From assembly GCF_017573465.1 (NCBI RefSeq), contig NZ_JAGEPF010000008.1, positions 186,001 through 250,000 on the forward strand: DNA of 64,000 bases, in the 5' to 3' direction. The DNA comes from Actinomadura violacea (lineage in GTDB: Bacteria > Actinomycetota > Actinomycetes > Streptosporangiales > Streptosporangiaceae). Below are positions 60,728 through 64,000 of the stretch, piece by piece. The position numbers were made by a program, and so were the translations under genes. The notes under the pieces are model-generated. The model did no database searches. It had not been told where the DNA came from and saw only the letters and a program-made list of their open reading frames with translations. Position 1 is the first letter of the stretch, and each line of letters begins with the position of its first letter.

Positions 60728-61636
60728 ATGCCCGAGTACACGGCGCCCGACCCGATCGTCGACGTCACCGGAGCGCAGGACGTCGCCGAAGACCTGGTGG
60801 TGATCCCCGACCGCGGCGTGCAGCTGGTGCCGAACATCGGCGTCATCGGCGGCTCGCATTCGGTGCTGGTCGTCGAGACCGGGCTCGGGCCGCGGAACGC
60901 CGAGAGCGTCGTGAAGTTCGCGTCCGAGTACGCCGGGGGCCGCAGGCTGTACCTGACGACGACGCATTTCCACCCCGAGCACGCGTTCGGCGCGCAGGCG
61001 TTCGCCGGGGAGGCGACGTACCTGGTCAACCGGGCGCAGGCCGAGGATCTCGCCGCCAAGGGCGACGGCTACCTCCACATGTTCCGGGGCCTCGGCGCGC
61101 CGGTCGCCCGGCAGCTCGAAGGCGTCGCGCTGCGCGCCCCCGACGTCGTCTACGACGCGGCGCACGACCTCGATCTGGGCGGACGGGTGGTGCGGCTGCG
61201 GGCGACGGGCCGCGCGCACAGCCGCGGCGACCAGGTGGTGACGGTCCCGGACGCCGGGGTGATGTTCACCGGCGACCTCGCCGAGGCCGGGCAGTTCGCG
61301 ATCTTCCCGTGGTTCCCGCCGCACGACACCGACGTCTCCGGGACCCGCTGGATCGCGGTGATGCGGCGGCTGGCGGAGCAGGCGCCGCGCGTGGTGGTGC
61401 CGGGGCACGGTGACGTCGGCGGTCCGGGGCTGCTCGCGGACGTCCGCGACTACCTGGAACTGCTGCGCGACGAGACCTGGGCGCGCCGGGACTCCGCCGC
61501 GGGCGAGGAGGCCATCGCCGCGGAGATCCGGGCGCTGATGATCGGGCGGCACCCGGAATGGGCGGGACGGGAGTGGATCGAGCGGGGCGTCGGCTGCCTC
61601 TGCGCCGAGCACCCGGACGATTCAGCCGGAGAATGA
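60728..61636 (+). CDS. Metallo-beta-lactamase-fold hydrolase
   Basis: 302 aa, ATG 60728 (GAAGGAGC upstream). Metal motif His80-Phe-His82-Pro-Glu84-His85, i.e. HxHxEH instead of HxHxDH, then AHSRGDQVVTVPDAGVMFTG with a further His and Asp, and a late His in VPGHGDVG. Quinoprotein-relay or lactonase-like MBL proteins have this form. Substitution of Asp by Glu may change metal use. Likely under LysR control. Confidence 0.86.
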   Translation: MPEYTAPDPIVDVTGAQDVAEDLVVIPDRGVQLVPNIGVIGGSHSVLVVETGLGPRNAESVVKFASEYAGGRRLYLTTTHFHPEHAFGAQAFAGEATYLVNRAQAEDLAAKGDGYLHMFRGLGAPVARQLEGVALRAPDVVYDAAHDLDLGGRVVRLRATGRAHSRGDQVVTVPDAGVMFTGDLAEAGQFAIFPWFPPHDTDVSGTRWIAVMRRLAEQAPRVVVPGHGDVGGPGLLADVRDYLELLRDETWARRDSAAGEEAIAAEIRALMIGRHPEWAGREWIERGVGCLCAEHPDDSAGE

Positions 61637-61660
61637 TTCGGCGCCGGTAGCATCGGCGGC

Positions 61661-62104
61661 ATGAGCGATCCCAGCGGGCTGCCCGCGACGGTGGCGTTCC
61701 GGCTCGGCACGCTCGGCGCGATCTACGGCGACCGGCTCGCCGCGAAGATCGCCGTCCATGATCTGAAGCTCAAGCACGCGGGGCTGATGACGGCGCTGGA
61801 GGCGGGCGTCGCCGCGTCGCAGCAGGACCTGGCCGCGCGGATGGGCGTCGCGCCGAGCCTGGTCGTCGCGCTCGCCGACCACCTGGTGAAGCTCGGCGCG
61901 ATCGAGCGGCGCCGCGACCCCGCCGACCGGCGCCGCCAGGTCCTCACGCTGACCGAGGACGGCCGCGAGCTGCTGCGCAGGTGCGCGGAGGCGGCGCGGG
62001 AGGTCGACGAGGAGATCGCCGCGCCGCTCGGCCCGGAGCAGCGCGCGGCCCTGCACGAGGCGCTCGGCGCGATCGCGGAGCGCGAGGGCCTGCCGACCGG
62101 CTGA
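61661..62104 (+). CDS. MarR family regulator
   Basis: 147 aa, ATG 61661; TAGCAT (61648-61653) lies 7 bp before it and no Shine-Dalgarno is visible, so leaderless. Winged helix with LTALEAGVAASQQDLAARMG-type HTH (here MTALEAGVAASQQDLAARMG), PSLVVALADHLVKLGAIERR and wing RDPADRRRQVLTLTEDG. The GAATGATTC palindrome just upstream is a candidate autoregulatory site. Possible target: the DUF4267 gene (inference). Confidence 0.88.
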   Translation: MSDPSGLPATVAFRLGTLGAIYGDRLAAKIAVHDLKLKHAGLMTALEAGVAASQQDLAARMGVAPSLVVALADHLVKLGAIERRRDPADRRRQVLTLTEDGRELLRRCAEAAREVDEEIAAPLGPEQRAALHEALGAIAEREGLPTG

Positions 62105-62133
62105 GGACGGGTGCGGCGGCGTTCGGCGCAACG

Positions 62134-63750
62134 TCACCCTCGGCGCGGACTACCCGGGGACCGCCTGACGTAGGAGCCGTCGCGGCGCTCGTAGACGGGG
62201 TCGGCGGTGTTCCACGCCGCGTCCCGCAGCGGACGCTTGATCACCTTGTTGGTCGGGGTGCGCGGCAGCTCCGCGACGATCCGGACGTAGCGCGGCGCCC
62301 ACTTCGTGCCGAGGTCGGGCTGGGCGACCAGGAACGCGGCGAACGCGGCAGGATCGAACGCGCATCCCGGCGCCATGGCGACCGCCGCCATGACCTGGTC
62401 GCCCACGTGCTCGTCCGGCACCGCGTAGACGGCGACCTCCGCGAACGCCTCGAACCGGGCGAGGAGCCGCTCGACGGGCGCGGCGGCGAAGTTCTCGCCG
62501 TCCACCCGCAGCCAGTCGCTGTCGCGGCCGGCGAAGTACCAGTAGCCGTCGGCGTCACGGTAGGCGAGGTCGCCCGACCACGTCCAGCCGTTGCGGACGC
62601 GCTTCGCCGTCGCCTCGGGGTTGTTGTAGTAGCCCTCGAACTTGCCGGCGCCCTTCATGTCGACGATCTCGCCGATCGCCTCGTCGGCGTTCAGCAGCTC
62701 GCCGTGCGGGCCGAACTTCGCGGGCGGGCATTCGCGCAGCGTGTCCGGGTCCATGACCACGGTGCCGGCCTCGGCGACGCCGAGCGAGCCGGGCGGCGTG
62801 CCGGGGACGCGGGTGAGCCGGATCTCGCCCTCGCTGGAGCCGTAGGAGTCGATGACGGTGCAGCCGAACCGGCGCGCGAACTCCTCGATGTCGCGCTGCG
62901 CCGCCTCGTTGCCGAACGCGATCCGCAGCGGGTTGTCGGCGTCGCCGGGCCGCTCGGGGACGGCGAGGATGTAGTTCAGCGGCTTGCCGACGTAGTTGAA
63001 GAACGTGACGCCGTAGCGGCGGACGTCCGGCAGGAACCCGGACGCGGAGAACCTGCGCCGCACCACCACGCAGCCGCCGGTCGCGACCGCCGGTGCGATG
63101 CCCGCCATCAGCGCGTTCGAGTGGAACATCGGCATCACGACGTAGAACACCTCGTCGCGGGTGAGGCCGCGCCGGTCGCGCTGCTGCACCGCGATGCGGC
63201 CGAGCCGCCCCTGCGTGCAGACGACGGCCTTCGGCGCCGACGTCGTCCCGGACGTGAACACGAGCGAGAAGATCGTCTCCGCGGCGACGGGCTCGATCGC
63301 GGCGGGCCGCGCCGCCGCGAGTGCCTCGGCGTATCCGGGGCCGTCGACGGTCAGCACCGGGACGTCCGGGACGAGCCCGTCGAGCAGCGGCGCCCGCGAC
63401 GCCTCGGTGACCAGCAGCGCGCAGTCGGTGTGGGTGATGTCGCGGGCCAGCTCGGCGCCGCGCCGGGTCGGGTTCAGCTCGACCACGGGGATGCCGGCGA
63501 GGGCCGCGCCGAGCAGCCAGAACAGGTGCTCGGGACCGTTCTCCAGGAACAGCCCGACATGCCCGGGCCCGGCCTGCCGGCTCCGCGCGGCGAGGCCGGC
63601 GCGCAGCCGCGCCTCCGCGACGACCTCGCGCCACGTCCACGCGCGGTCCTCGAACCACAGGCCCGTCCGGTCGTCGTCCGCCCGCGCGGCGACCAGCCCC
63701 GCGAACGTGACGTCCTCGCGCGGCCGGTCGTCCCCCAGCACCTCTGCCAT
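62134..63750 (-). CDS. Second FadD17-like acyl-CoA synthetase
   Basis: 538 aa from ATG 63750 (GGGAGGGACAG upstream). ANL ligase: LVFTSGTTSAPKAVVCTQGR, FHSNALMAGIAP, DSYGSSEGEIRLT, WSGDLAYRDADGYW and C-terminal PTNKVIKRPL. It shares RFSASGFLPDVRRYGVTFFN and overall length with fadD17 at 10201-11862, so the two are paralogues. It is separated from the main steroid cluster by 23 kb but has a copy of the 15-bp motif in its promoter. Probably a steroid-acid CoA ligase with different side-chain preference. Confidence 0.84.
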   Translation of the reverse strand: MAEVLGDDRPREDVTFAGLVAARADDDRTGLWFEDRAWTWREVVAEARLRAGLAARSRQAGPGHVGLFLENGPEHLFWLLGAALAGIPVVELNPTRRGAELARDITHTDCALLVTEASRAPLLDGLVPDVPVLTVDGPGYAEALAAARPAAIEPVAAETIFSLVFTSGTTSAPKAVVCTQGRLGRIAVQQRDRRGLTRDEVFYVVMPMFHSNALMAGIAPAVATGGCVVVRRRFSASGFLPDVRRYGVTFFNYVGKPLNYILAVPERPGDADNPLRIAFGNEAAQRDIEEFARRFGCTVIDSYGSSEGEIRLTRVPGTPPGSLGVAEAGTVVMDPDTLRECPPAKFGPHGELLNADEAIGEIVDMKGAGKFEGYYNNPEATAKRVRNGWTWSGDLAYRDADGYWYFAGRDSDWLRVDGENFAAAPVERLLARFEAFAEVAVYAVPDEHVGDQVMAAVAMAPGCAFDPAAFAAFLVAQPDLGTKWAPRYVRIVAELPRTPTNKVIKRPLRDAAWNTADPVYERRDGSYVRRSPGSPRRG

Positions 63751-63804
63751 CTGTCCCTCCCGGTGTCCAAGCTCGACCACCGGGGGCCTCCGGCATGTTC
63801 GGGA

Positions 63805-63819
63805 TCCCACTGAGCGGGA
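63805..63819. promoter_or_regulatory. 15-bp steroid-cluster motif in the promoter of the second fadD17-like gene
   Basis: TCCCACTGAGCGGGA (flanked A/T to a 17-bp palindrome-like unit) lies 55 bp upstream of the start and just downstream of a possible minus-strand -10 (TATAGG near 63832-63837), as expected for a repressor site. The gap 63751-63914 is shared with the divergent lipoprotein gene. Confidence 0.5.
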
Positions 63820-63914
63820 TCATCGCCCGCCCTATAAGGACCGCGCTGTTTATCTCGTTCCGGTCTGACGGAAACAGGGATCAGCCAGGTCGGCGGCCGT
63901 TCTCAGGAGGAATG

Positions 63915-64000
63915 TGAAGACGTCCGGGAGAAGATGGCGCCGCCGTTGCGCCGGGCTGCTCGCCGTCGCGGCGATGTCGTCGGCGTGCGCCTGGCAGAGC
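63915..64000 (+). CDS. Lipoprotein N-terminus, cut by the window edge (Mce-type possible)
   Basis: A frame opens at GTG 63915 after AGGAGG (63906-63911; only 3 bp spacing) and runs off the edge. It encodes a basic n-region (KTSGRRWRRR), a hydrophobic stretch CAGLLAVAAMSS and a lipobox-like SSAC followed by AWQS. A Trp soon after the lipid-modified Cys is common in the lipoprotein subunit of Mce steroid importers, and divergence from a fadD fits, but ~28 residues cannot decide this. Other exported lipoproteins are possible. Confidence 0.55.

Overview
The window is very GC-rich with densely packed, often overlapping genes, frequent GTG/TTG starts and actinomycete-only families (DUF397 with an XRE partner, the PF04672 methyltransferase family, F420-type DUF385, an SpoIIAB-like ATPase). 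This points to a filamentous actinobacterium. The steroid genes resemble those of Thermomonosporaceae (Actinomadura/Thermomonospora type), but genus assignment is inference.

Region 1 (1-4.5 kb) holds regulators (TetR, Rrf2, a double-HTH MerR), an MFS exporter and a small P-loop kinase. Region 2 (4.6-39.1 kb) is a large steroid (cholesterol/bile-acid type) catabolic cluster. The minus-strand block 4.6-11.9 kb has the content of the mycobacterial igr operon: a ChsH3-like hydratase, Ltp2 aldolase, ChsH1, ChsE1, ChsH2 (MaoC+DUF35), ChsE2 and a FadD17-like ligase, almost all joined by 4-bp ATGA/GTGA overlaps. Next to it (12.1-17.6 kb) is a complete LIV-type ABC importer with a fused LivHM permease and an extra two-helix membrane protein. 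Further steroid genes are an SDR and FadD pair, a FadE34-type fused acyl-CoA dehydrogenase, FadA5 thiolase, FadD19, ChsB1-like dehydrogenase, a 3-alpha-HSD-like SDR, a KstR-like TetR regulator, KstD, a secreted lipase, HsaA-like hydroxylase, KshA Rieske oxygenase with a small Cys-rich partner, and two SDRs. Together they cover CoA activation of the side chain, its beta-oxidation and retro-aldol removal, and opening of rings A/B. KshB, HsaBCD, CYP125 and most of an Mce transporter are not in the window.

Region 3 (39.2-64 kb) is accessory: MarR/hydrolase, an ECF sigma factor with a membrane partner, an SpoIIAB-like/XRE/DUF397 module, a DUF559 gene bordered by two copies of a 62-bp palindrome, a frameshifted IS630 element and a second IS630 end, several regulator plus enzyme pairs with visible operators, a two-component system, MFS and quinone oxidoreductase genes, then a second FadD17-like ligase and the start of a lipoprotein gene at the right edge.

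The strongest unexplained signals are: (i) a 15-bp palindromic motif, about TCCCGCTSASCGGGA, in most steroid-gene promoters, together with KstR-like boxes at one promoter; (ii) a 62-bp hairpin repeat with compensatory arm changes, three copies, each just downstream of a minus-strand gene; (iii) a truncated Old Yellow Enzyme N-terminus placed as leader to the fadD17/igr operon; (iv) the LIV-type importer embedded in the steroid cluster. No tRNA, rRNA, CRISPR or prophage was seen.
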